Below are positions 34,933 through 46,094 of a stretch of DNA of 64,000 nucleotides, in pieces (the stretch's first letter is position 1; the number at the start of each line of letters is the position of its first letter). The stretch is from assembly GCF_000519325.1 (NCBI RefSeq), contig NZ_KI912613.1, positions 3,382,754 through 3,446,753 of the forward strand, written 5' to 3'. The notes beneath the pieces were generated by a model. That model was given only the letters and a program-made list of their open reading frames with translations. It was not told the DNA's origin and did not search any database. The stretch comes from Patulibacter minatonensis DSM 18081 (lineage in GTDB: Bacteria; Actinomycetota; Thermoleophilia; Solirubrobacterales; Solirubrobacteraceae). The translations under genes and the position numbers were made by a program.

Positions 34933-35063
34933 CGGACGCGCTCCGCGCCGGTCGTCCACGGCGTCCTCGGGGCGGGTGCGTGCGAGGGCGGGGGCGCGGT
35001 TCTCGGCGGTTTCCAGGGGTTCTCGCGCGGGCACCGCGACGGGCCGGAGACGTCCGGCGGTGA

Positions 35064-35078
35064 TGCGAACATGTGTTC

Positions 35079-35081
<3 letters not shown>
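35064..35081 (+). promoter_or_regulatory. dnaE2 SOS promoter: LexA box overlapping -10 and start
   Basis: LexA box CGAACATGTGTTCG at 35066-35079, preceded by TG (extended -10) and holding GAACAT; GTG starts at 35079. The 18-bp TGCGAACATGYGTTCGTG is shared with the imuB and DUF6504 starts. LexA bound here would block RNA polymerase directly. Confidence 0.85.
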
Positions 35082-38984
<3,903 letters not shown>

Positions 38985-39325
38985 GCACGGACGCCGGTCG
39001 TCCCCACCGGTCCGTCAGCGGCCGTCGGACGACCGCCGTGGGGTCCTCCAGGGGACCACCGCTCGGGACGCCGTCGCGCGCGCGAACCTGCCACGATCCA
39101 CCCCCTCGCACAAGAACTTCCCGCATCTGGAAGGAATCTTGCAGCGGTCTGTGCGGCCCAGCACCCTTGCGGGTGCCGTCAGCGCTGCTATCCTGCGGCC
39201 ACGCCGACTCCCGGTGGTACGCCATGCCGCCGGCGACCGGGAGCGCGGGAACCTCATCGAGGACGCACACGGGCCTTTCCGCCGGTGGATCTTCGGAGGG
39301 GCTCGCCGCAAGGCGCCCCAGCACC
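38985..39325 (+). promoter_or_regulatory. promoter and candidate c-di-AMP (ydaO-type) riboswitch leader
   Basis: A promoter is plausible at 39167-39194 (TTGCGG, 16 bases, TATCCT). The leader from about 39200 has a conserved-looking order: GCCGA, a perfect stem CTCCCGG (39208-39214)/CCGGGAG (39237-39243), CGCGGGAACCT, then GGTGGATC and GCTCGCCGCAAGGCGCC before the ATG. This echoes GCCGA..., GGGGGAcCC, GGGTGAATC and CCTCGTAGGCG of ydaO riboswitches. The match is by eye and imperfect. Bases 38985-39160 hold nothing I can identify beyond a weak hairpin GGTCC/GGACC near 39045. Confidence 0.4.
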
Positions 39326-39829
39326 ATGTCGACCGAACGCGACCAGCCCTGGTGGGCCGACGCACAGGAGTACCGCCACCGCGATACGCGTCGGCGCACG
39401 GTCGACGACGCTCCGTCGCGGTCGCGCGACGAGTACTCCGCCGGTGCTGCCCGTCGTCGCCGTGCCGCCGCGGCCCGCGCATCAGCGCAGGAGCGCCGCG
39501 CCCGGCAGCGCCGTGCCGAGCCGGAGGAGTTCGGCTGGGTCGACGAGTCGCCGTTCGCACCGTCCGAGCGCGAGCTCGACCGCGAGCGCGACACGCATCG
39601 CCGCGCCCGCGAGCGCTCGCGCGAGGTCGGCGCTCCGCGTCAGGCGCCCGGGCGGTCCGTCGCCCGCCGCCCCGGTGCGCGTCCCGCGCGCCGGCGCAAG
39701 AACCACCTGCTCGCCCGCCCCGAGAAGCTCCTGCTCTACGCGGCGCTGCTCGGTCTGTTCCTGGTGCTCGCCGCGGTGAGCAACTCCGACGCCGCCGTGG
39801 TCGCCGACCACGTGGCGTCGCACCGGTAG
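39326..39829 (+). CDS. Arg-rich protein with C-terminal membrane anchor
   Basis: 167 residues. The first 130 are extremely basic and probably unstructured or helical (RRRRAAAARASAQERRARQR, RDTHRRARERSREVG); a single transmembrane helix (LLLYAALLGLFLVLAAVSN, about 135-153) is close to the C-terminus. No known domain. The long conserved-looking leader suggests RNA-level control. If the riboswitch call is right, it would be a c-di-AMP-controlled envelope protein. Start ATG at 39326 follows that leader. Confidence 0.6.
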   Translation: MSTERDQPWWADAQEYRHRDTRRRTVDDAPSRSRDEYSAGAARRRRAAAARASAQERRARQRRAEPEEFGWVDESPFAPSERELDRERDTHRRARERSREVGAPRQAPGRSVARRPGARPARRRKNHLLARPEKLLLYAALLGLFLVLAAVSNSDAAVVADHVASHR

Positions 39830-39963
39830 TCGCGCACCGCGCGCACCGGCTCCGTCGCAGGGTCTCCCGCGCACGACCGGCCCGCCGGCGACCACGGACG
39901 TCCCGCGACGCGACCGGCCCCGAGCGGCACGGCATCCTCCGACCCGGCCGCCGGGCCCGCGAC

Positions 39964-41466
39964 CTAGGTCGCCGGCTCGTGCTGCTCGGCCTCCGGGCGG
40001 GCGAGCCGGCTGTGCTTCCGGGCGTAGAGGAAGTACACGACGAAGCCGATCGCCATCCACACGACGAGCCGGATCCACGTGCCGACCGGCAGGTTCAGCA
40101 TCAGCCAGAGGCAGGCGATGACCGCCGCGATCGGGACGAGCGGCACCCACGGCGTCCGGAAGGGGCGTTTCAGGTCCGGTTGCGCCTTGCGCAGGATCGG
40201 CACGGCGACCGCCACGAGGATGAACGCGAAGAGCGTGCCGATGTTCGTCGCCTCGCCCAGGACCTTGAGGGGGAGGAACGCGGCGAGCAGCGCCACGGCG
40301 ATCGCCGTGATGACCGTGATCCGGTACGGGGTCTTGTAGGTGGGGTGGACCTTCGACAGCCACGGCGGCAGCAGCCCGTCGCGGCCCATCGAGAAGAACA
40401 CGCGCGACTGGCCGTACATGAGGATCAGCACGGTCGAGGTCAATCCGGCGAGTGCCCCGATCGAGATCACGGTCGACGCCCAGTCGACGCCGTTGACCTT
40501 GAAGGCGTACGCCAGCGGCGCACCGACGGCGTCCGGGCTGCCGAGGTCCTTGTACGGCACCATCCCGGTGACCACGAGACTGACCAGCACGTAGAGGATC
40601 GTGCAGATGAACAACGATGCGAAGATGCCGATCGGCAGATCGCGCTGCGGGTTCTTCGTCTCCTCCGCGGCCGTGGCGACGATGTCGAAGCCGATGAAGG
40701 CGAAGAACACGAGCGACGCCCCGAAGAAGATCCCGGGCACGCCGAACGCGCTGGTCGGTTGTCCGAGGATCTCCTGGATCAGGGGCTTCTCGTCGAGCGC
40801 GGACTTGGCGGCGCCGGCCGTCTGGTCCGGGATGAACGGCGACCAGTTGCCGGTCTTCACGTAGAAGAACCCGAGGACGATCACGAGGAGGACGACGGAG
40901 AGCTTGACCGCCACCACCACGATGTTCATCCGGGAGCTCTCGCGGATGCCGACGATCAGAATCGACGCGACGATCGCGACGATCACGACCGCGGGGATGT
41001 TGAAGCCCGCCTCCTGCCCGGCGATCGAGGACGGGAGGTGGATGCCGATGTCGTCCATCAATCGCTCGAAGTAGCCCGACCACCCCTTCGCCACGGTCGC
41101 GGCACCGAACGCGAACTCGAGGATCAGGTCCCAGCCGATGATCCAGGCGAAGATCTCGCCCAGCGACGTGTAGGAGAACGTGTAGGCGGACCCGGCGACC
41201 GGGACCGACGACGCGAACTCGGCGTAGCAGAGCGCCGCCAGGCCGCACGCGATCGCTGCGACCACGAACGAGAGCGGGGCGGCGGGGCCGGCCTTCTCCG
41301 CGGCTGCCACGCCCGTCAGCACGAAGATCCCGGTGCCGACGATGACGCCGATGCCGAAGATGGTGAGCTGGCCTGCCCCCATCTCCTTCTTCAGGCCGTG
41401 CTCTGGGTCCTCGGTGTCCGCGATCGACGCCGCGACCGATTTCTTCCGCAACAGCGTCGAGCTCAT
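39964..41466 (-). CDS. APC-family amino acid permease (cationic amino acid transporter type)
   Basis: 500 residues with about 12-14 transmembrane helices. Typical CAT/YfnA landmarks: GLKKEMGAGQLTIFGIGVIVG followed by TGIFVLTG in helix 1, YAEFASSVPVAGSAYTFSYT in helix 3 and FFAFIGFDIVATAAEETKNP in helix 6. It imports amino acids by proton or sodium symport; specificity is not visible. The start at 41466 is followed by a normal cytoplasmic N-terminus. It stands alone, divergent from the CMD-like gene with a 385-base gap. Confidence 0.92.
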   Translation of the reverse strand: MSSTLLRKKSVAASIADTEDPEHGLKKEMGAGQLTIFGIGVIVGTGIFVLTGVAAAEKAGPAAPLSFVVAAIACGLAALCYAEFASSVPVAGSAYTFSYTSLGEIFAWIIGWDLILEFAFGAATVAKGWSGYFERLMDDIGIHLPSSIAGQEAGFNIPAVVIVAIVASILIVGIRESSRMNIVVVAVKLSVVLLVIVLGFFYVKTGNWSPFIPDQTAGAAKSALDEKPLIQEILGQPTSAFGVPGIFFGASLVFFAFIGFDIVATAAEETKNPQRDLPIGIFASLFICTILYVLVSLVVTGMVPYKDLGSPDAVGAPLAYAFKVNGVDWASTVISIGALAGLTSTVLILMYGQSRVFFSMGRDGLLPPWLSKVHPTYKTPYRITVITAIAVALLAAFLPLKVLGEATNIGTLFAFILVAVAVPILRKAQPDLKRPFRTPWVPLVPIAAVIACLWLMLNLPVGTWIRLVVWMAIGFVVYFLYARKHSRLARPEAEQHEPAT

Positions 41467-41851
41467 CGCGCACCCGTTCCCTCGTTCACGAGACCGAAAC
41501 GCGGCAGGCGACGTCGCGAGCGCCGACGCGCCAAGGTGGCGGCCACCGCCCGAACCTCGTGGCCGGCGGTCGGAGGGTCCGACGGACCCGACCCCTCTCG
41601 GCGGGGTGGACGGATCGCGAGTGGTCGTGCGCCAACTGCGGAGCCCGCGTTCCGGCGCGCGTCCGGGCGGGTACGGACCGCTCACCCGGCGGTCCGGATC
41701 GGGCTTCGCGGGGCCGACGGGCCGACGACGGACGCGGTCCTCGTGACCCTCCGGAGAAGTCGTTTGCGATCCGCCGACGGACGAGTACACTTACATCTTG
41801 TTCGTCGCTTCACTTTGTGAAGCACCGGTAAATCCCTTCGGAAGGTTCGTC
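41467..41851. promoter_or_regulatory. intergenic region with promoter and palindromic operator of the CMD-HxlR operon
   Basis: A good promoter, TTGCGA (41764-41769), 16-base spacer, TACACT (41786-41791), lies ahead of the CMD-like gene. A perfect dyad GCTTCAC-TTT-GTGAAGC (41807-41823) sits just past the expected start of transcription, where a repressor would block elongation; the HxlR protein of the operon is the natural candidate. The rest (41467-41760) is GC-rich and holds nothing I recognise apart from room for the permease promoter. Confidence 0.55.
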
Positions 41852-42415
41852 ATGCCGACTGCCATGAGCCGCTTCACCATCCACGACGACCTCTCCGCCC
41901 CCGAGGGCTCGCTCCCCGTCATCAAGGGCGCGCTCGCGTCCGCGGGACAGCTGCCGAACCTCGTCGGTGTGCTGGCCGGGTCGCCCGCCGCGCTCCGCGG
42001 CTACGCCCGGTTCGCCGGCGAGCTGCGGCACGGCATCCTCGACGTGCCGACGAAGGAGCGCCTGTCGCTCGCCGTCGCCGAGCACTTCCGCTCCACCCCC
42101 GGCGTGAAGATGCACCAGCGCTTGGCGCGGCAGAACGGCATCGGGATCGACGAGGTCAAGCTCGCCCGGAACTTCGCGTCGGCGGACGAGAAGCAGGACG
42201 TCATGCTCCGGTACGTCGGGCACCTGCTCCGCAAGCGCAGCCAGCCGCCGGCGGCCCTCCAGGAGGAGGCGCTCGAGATCGGCTGGACCGAGGAGGAGCT
42301 CCTCGAGGCCATCGCCTTCGCATCCGTGGAGGTGTTCTCCGCGCTCGTGAACATCGCGGGCGACGTCCCCGTGGACGGCTCGACCGAGGAATCGCGCCAG
42401 CTCCGAGCGGCGTGA
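41852..42415 (+). CDS. carboxymuconolactone decarboxylase/AhpD-like protein lacking the CxxC pair
   Basis: 187 residues, all helical. The family pattern is present (LRHGILDVPTKERLSLAVAE followed by HFRSTPGVKMHQRLARQNGI), which corresponds to the AhpD core helix with the general base. The redox Cys-x-x-Cys that AhpD peroxidases need (usually before the conserved His) is absent: STPGVKMH stands in its place. It may therefore be a CMD-type enzyme or a binding protein rather than a peroxidase. It overlaps the HxlR gene (GTGA) and shares its palindromic operator. Start at 41852 is after the operator. Confidence 0.7.
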   Translation: MPTAMSRFTIHDDLSAPEGSLPVIKGALASAGQLPNLVGVLAGSPAALRGYARFAGELRHGILDVPTKERLSLAVAEHFRSTPGVKMHQRLARQNGIGIDEVKLARNFASADEKQDVMLRYVGHLLRKRSQPPAALQEEALEIGWTEEELLEAIAFASVEVFSALVNIAGDVPVDGSTEESRQLRAA

Positions 42416-42804
42416 TCCCGGGGGAGGGCACCGGGGGCTGCTGCCCGCAGTACCACCGCGCGGTCGAGCTGATCGGCCGCCGGTGGACGGGAGCGATCGT
42501 CGCGGTCCTCCTGGCGGAGGACGCCCCGCGCCGCTTCAGCGAGCTGCGGGCGGCCGTCCCGGGACTCTCCGACCGCGTCCTCTCCCAGCGCCTGCGCGAG
42601 CTCGAGGTCGAGCAGCTCCTGGGGCGTGAGGTGCACGCCGGGCCGCCCGTCCGCGTGGAGTACGCGCTGACGCCGAAGGGCCGCGACCTGGCGCCCGTCG
42701 TGCGCGCGCTCGAGCACTGGGGCCAGCGCTGGATGGACTGCGGGGGCAGCGGGTCGCTGGCCGTCGCCGCCGGTCCGTCGGCCGACGACCACCGGCTCGG
42801 CTAG
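42412..42804 (+). CDS. HxlR-family transcriptional regulator
   Basis: 130 residues, GTG start overlapping the previous stop. Winged HTH of HxlR type: CPQYHRAVELIGRRWTGAIV, RRFSELRAAVPGLSDRVLSQ and RLRELEVEQL, then a wing that ends VRVEYALTPKGRDL. Cys10 and Cys11 lie next to the 'CP...L.g.kW' motif; in YodB/HypR relatives a Cys here senses thiol-reactive compounds such as quinones. It probably represses its own operon from the 41807-41823 dyad. Confidence 0.87.
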   Translation: MIPGEGTGGCCPQYHRAVELIGRRWTGAIVAVLLAEDAPRRFSELRAAVPGLSDRVLSQRLRELEVEQLLGREVHAGPPVRVEYALTPKGRDLAPVVRALEHWGQRWMDCGGSGSLAVAAGPSADDHRLG

Positions 42805-42880
42805 CCTTTCCGGTCGGCGAGCGCGCGGTGGACGCGCTCCGGTCCGTCCGGACCCCCGAACCACAGGAGCGATCGACACC

Positions 42881-44218
42881 GTGCCCGAGACCCCGCGCAC
42901 CCCAGAGGACATCAAGGCCCTGGTGGCGGAGCAGGACATCCGCTTCGTCCGGATGTGGTTCACCGACATCCTCGGCCGCCTGAAGTCGTTCTCGGTCAAC
43001 GCGTCGGACCTCGACGACGCGTTCGAGGGCGGGATGGGCTTCGACGGCTCGTCGATCACCGGCTTCAACGCCGTCGAGGAGTCCGACATGATCGCCATGC
43101 CGGACCCGGAGACCTTCGCCGTCCTGCCGTGGGCCCCGAAGAACGAGGGCGTCGCCCGCATCTTCTGCGACGTCCTGACCCCCGAGCGCACCCCGTACGA
43201 GGGGGATCCGCGGTACATCCTCAAGCGCGCGATCAAGCGCGCGGAGAAGATGGGCTTCGACGTCTTCAACGTCGGTCCCGAGCTCGAGTACTACCTCTTC
43301 AAGGACAGCAAGGACACCGAGGTCCTCGACGAGGGCGGCTACTTCGACCTCACCGCGCTGGACGCCGGGTCCGACGTCCGCCGCGACACGTCGCTGGCGC
43401 TCGAGGCGCTGGGGATGAAGGTCGAGTACAGCCACCACGAGGGCGGCCCCTCGCAGCACGAGATCGACATCCGGTACGCGGACGCCCTGAAGATGGCGGA
43501 CGACTGCATGACCTACCGGCTGACGGTCAAGGAGATCGCGATGCAGCACGGCTGGCACGCGACCTTCATGCCCAAGCCGCTGACGGGCGAGAACGGCTCC
43601 GGGATGCACACGCACCTGTCGCTGTTCCAGGGCGGCCGCAACGCGTTCTACGACGCGAACGACCGCTACTACCTGTCCGACATCGGCAAGGCGTTCATCG
43701 CCGGGCAGCTCCGCCACGCGCGCGAGATGTCGGCCGTCTACGCGCAGTGGGTCAACAGCTACAAGCGCCTCGCGCCCGGCTACGAGGCCCCGGTCTACGT
43801 CGCCTGGTCGCGCCGCAACCGCTCCGCGCTCGTCCGCGTGCCGATGTACCACCCGGGCAAGGAGCAGGCGACGCGGATGGAGCTGCGCTGCCCGGACCCC
43901 GGCTGCAACCCGTACCTGACGTTCGCGCTGCTCCTGCACGCGGGCCTCGACGGCATCGAGAAGGGCTACGAGCTGCCCGAGCCGATGGAGCGCAACCTCT
44001 ACCACCTGTCGCCCGACGACCGCCGTCGCCTGGGCATCGAGCAGCTGCCCGAGACCCTCGGCGAGGCCGTCGAGCTGGCGGCCGAGTCCGAGCTCGTGCT
44101 CAAGGCGCTCGGCGAGCACACCCTCGACCGCTTCGTGGAGATCAAGCGCGAGGAGTGGGAGGACTACCGCGTGCAGGTCACGCAGTGGGAGCTCGACCGG
44201 TACCTCCCCGTCCTCTAG
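42881..44218 (+). CDS. glnA: glutamine synthetase type I
   Basis: 445 residues with all GSI motifs: GMGFDGSSITGF, NVGPELEYYLFKD, SHHEGGPSQHEIDIRYADA, MPKPLTGENGSGMHTHLSLF and NSYKRLAPGYEAPVYVAWS. It makes glutamine from glutamate, ammonia and ATP in the cytoplasm. The length and the form NLYHLSPDDRR at the adenylylation-loop region place it nearer the alpha-type, with Tyr retained. The GTG start follows AGGAG by about ten bases. A second GS-like gene (51621) belongs to polyamine catabolism. A strong bidirectional hairpin follows. Confidence 0.95.
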   Translation: MPETPRTPEDIKALVAEQDIRFVRMWFTDILGRLKSFSVNASDLDDAFEGGMGFDGSSITGFNAVEESDMIAMPDPETFAVLPWAPKNEGVARIFCDVLTPERTPYEGDPRYILKRAIKRAEKMGFDVFNVGPELEYYLFKDSKDTEVLDEGGYFDLTALDAGSDVRRDTSLALEALGMKVEYSHHEGGPSQHEIDIRYADALKMADDCMTYRLTVKEIAMQHGWHATFMPKPLTGENGSGMHTHLSLFQGGRNAFYDANDRYYLSDIGKAFIAGQLRHAREMSAVYAQWVNSYKRLAPGYEAPVYVAWSRRNRSALVRVPMYHPGKEQATRMELRCPDPGCNPYLTFALLLHAGLDGIEKGYELPEPMERNLYHLSPDDRRRLGIEQLPETLGEAVELAAESELVLKALGEHTLDRFVEIKREEWEDYRVQVTQWELDRYLPVL

Positions 44219-44371
44219 CGGGCGGCGCCAGGCGTCCGTGGACGCTTCGGATCTCGGCACGGGCGACGCTCGGCAGTGCGGGTGCACAGCTCTCGGGGCG
44301 GGCGGGCACGGAATCACGACCTCCTCGGTCCACGAACACCTGGCATCCACCCGCACCGCGTCGGTGGGCGA

Positions 44372-44412
44372 GAACGACGAAGGGCCGGCGGATCGCCGGC
44401 CCCTCGTCGTTC
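44372..44412. terminator. long hairpin between convergent glnA and secreted-protein gene
   Basis: GAACGACGA (44372-44380) pairs with TCGTCGTTC (44404-44412) outside and GGGCCGGCG with CGCCGGCCC inside, leaving a short GATC loop. It suits bidirectional termination between convergent genes. Confidence 0.75.
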
Positions 44413-44426
44413 GCTGGCGCCGCCCG

Positions 44427-45134
44427 TCAGAAGGCGGAGCGGCGGATGCGGAAGCCGTTGCCGATCGCCTTGTCCTTGTTCAGCTTGGAGCCGGCGTTGA
44501 TGTAGAGGTAGTAGTTGCCGGTCGCGTAGTTCCGCGGGGCGACGACGGCGCGGGTGCGCGCGTAGCCGCAGGTGTTGCCCGTGCCGAGCGAGAACTTGCG
44601 GAGCACCTTCTTGCCGCTCTTGCCGCGGACGATGAAGCCGTAGAGCTTCTGGCCGGCGAAGGCGGGGGCGGAGACGCGGACGACGCGCTTGCTCCGGGGG
44701 CTGCGCGGGCGCAGCGCGACGTCGATCGCGATCGTCGAGGTCTTGATCGACGTCGTCCCGGTGGTCAGCGTGCCGCTCGCGCCGAACTCCTTGACCTCGA
44801 GCTTGACCGTCCGTCCGGCGCTCGGGTAGATCCCGGCGGTGCTGAAGCCCTCGCTGAGGGTGTAGGTCGCGTTGCCGGCGGCGTCGAAGTTGCCGGACTG
44901 GAAGCCGGCCTTGCCGCCGACGCCCGAGATCTGGAATCGGCCGCCGGGCGTGCCGCCGGTGATGGTGCCGGTGATCGGCTGGTACTGGGTGCCCCCTGCG
45001 CTGGTGGGGCGGTACTGGGAGGCGTAGCACGGAGCGCTCGGGGCGATCGTCGCGGCGGACGCGACGGTCGGGACGGCGGCGATGCCGAGCATCGCGAGTG
45101 CGGGCGCGGCGGCGAGGGCGAGAGGGCGGGACAT
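44427..45134 (-). CDS. secreted protein, paralogue of the 45295 gene
   Basis: 235 residues. Signal peptide MSRPLALAAAPALAMLGIAA...VASAA. The mature protein is beta-rich with GYARTRAVVAPRNYATGNYYLYI near the end, ahead of KAIGNGFRIRR. The layout TGTITGGTPGGRFQISG ... GNFDAAGNATYTLS ... YPSAGRTVKLEVKEFG ... QKLYGFIVRGKSGKKVLRKF matches the next gene step by step. Function unknown; probably an extracytoplasmic structural or binding protein. Confidence 0.7.
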   Translation of the reverse strand: MSRPLALAAAPALAMLGIAAVPTVASAATIAPSAPCYASQYRPTSAGGTQYQPITGTITGGTPGGRFQISGVGGKAGFQSGNFDAAGNATYTLSEGFSTAGIYPSAGRTVKLEVKEFGASGTLTTGTTSIKTSTIAIDVALRPRSPRSKRVVRVSAPAFAGQKLYGFIVRGKSGKKVLRKFSLGTGNTCGYARTRAVVAPRNYATGNYYLYINAGSKLNKDKAIGNGFRIRRSAF

Positions 45135-45294
45135 GGTGCTCCTGACGAGGGGATTCGACGACGCGGGGTGTGGCGTCGTCCGTGGGCGAAACTCTATGTC
45201 CACGCAGGCGTTTCCGACGTGAGAGCTTCGTGAGGGTGGCGCTCCGGCGGCGCGGGACCCCGGCGGGAGGGGCGGTGGACGGTGTCCCGCCGGG

Positions 45295-45984
45295 TCAGCG
45301 GCCGGTGATCGTGAAGCCTTGGACCAGCGTCGTCGCGGCCGTCCGGCGCAGGGTCTTCCCCGGACCGACGTACAGCCGGTACGTGCCGCGCGCGGAGCGC
45401 GACGGGGCGAGCGCGACGCGGGCGCGGGCGTGGCCGCACGCGTCGGCGACGCCGAGCGAGACGCGCCGCAGCGACCTGCTCCCGCCCTTCCGGACGACGA
45501 ACCCGTACAGCCGCTGCCCCGCCAGCGGCGTCCCGGACACGGTGACGAGGCGCTTCTCCGTCGGGCTCGTCGGTCGGCCGGCGACGGCGATCGTGTAGTT
45601 CGTGACCAGCGTCTCGGCGATCGGGGTCACGACGCCCGAGGCCTCGCGGACCGCCAGCTCCAGGGTCCGACCGGCCGAGGGCCTCGATCCGAGGCCGAAG
45701 AGGCTCGTGATGGAGGCGGTCGCACCGCCGGCGGCGTCGAACACGCCCGCGACGGACCCGGCCGAGCCCGCCTTCTTCCCGGGGAGCGCCGCCAGCACCG
45801 TGTACGACGACCCCGGTGCCCCGCCGGCGAGCGTCGTGACGATCGGCTCGTCGCGCGTGCTGCTCGGCAGGTTCGAGGCGCACTCGCCGTCGACCGTCCC
45901 CGTGACCGCGCCGGCGCCGGCCGGGAGCACGAGGAGGACGGCGACGCCGAGGGCTGGACCGATGGCGAGGGGACGACGGATCAT
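45295..45984 (-). CDS. secreted protein, paralogue of the 44427 gene
   Basis: 229 residues with signal peptide MIRRPLAIGPALGVAVLLVLPAGAGA. It shares with its neighbour the order: a Gly-rich propeptide-like start, GVFDAAGGATASITSLFGLG, RPSAGRTLELAVREASG, GQRLYGFVVRKGGSRSLRRV and HARARVALAPSRSARGTYRLYV. Two Cys (ECAS, DACGH) may pair. The two genes are a tandem duplication separated by about 160 bp. No known domain. Confidence 0.68.
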   Translation of the reverse strand: MIRRPLAIGPALGVAVLLVLPAGAGAVTGTVDGECASNLPSSTRDEPIVTTLAGGAPGSSYTVLAALPGKKAGSAGSVAGVFDAAGGATASITSLFGLGSRPSAGRTLELAVREASGVVTPIAETLVTNYTIAVAGRPTSPTEKRLVTVSGTPLAGQRLYGFVVRKGGSRSLRRVSLGVADACGHARARVALAPSRSARGTYRLYVGPGKTLRRTAATTLVQGFTITGR

Positions 45985-46094
45985 GCTGCTCCAGGGGGAC
46001 TGCGGGCGGGATGCCGGGACCGGACCATAGCCCGTGGCCGTGACCCTCTGCGGCGGTGGGCGACGCTCCGCCGTCCGTGCCCGGGGCGCGGCCG

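Noticed and set aside
38985..39200. Further reading frame continuing across the end of dnaE2 into 39326
   Set aside because: The frame is shared with the Arg-rich protein but passes antisense-like, domain-free sequence and a promoter/leader. The ATG at 39326 is the sensible start.
42881..44218. Second polyamine ligase in addition to the one at 51621
   Set aside because: Motifs and length are those of ordinary GlnA, and it is not part of the polyamine cluster.
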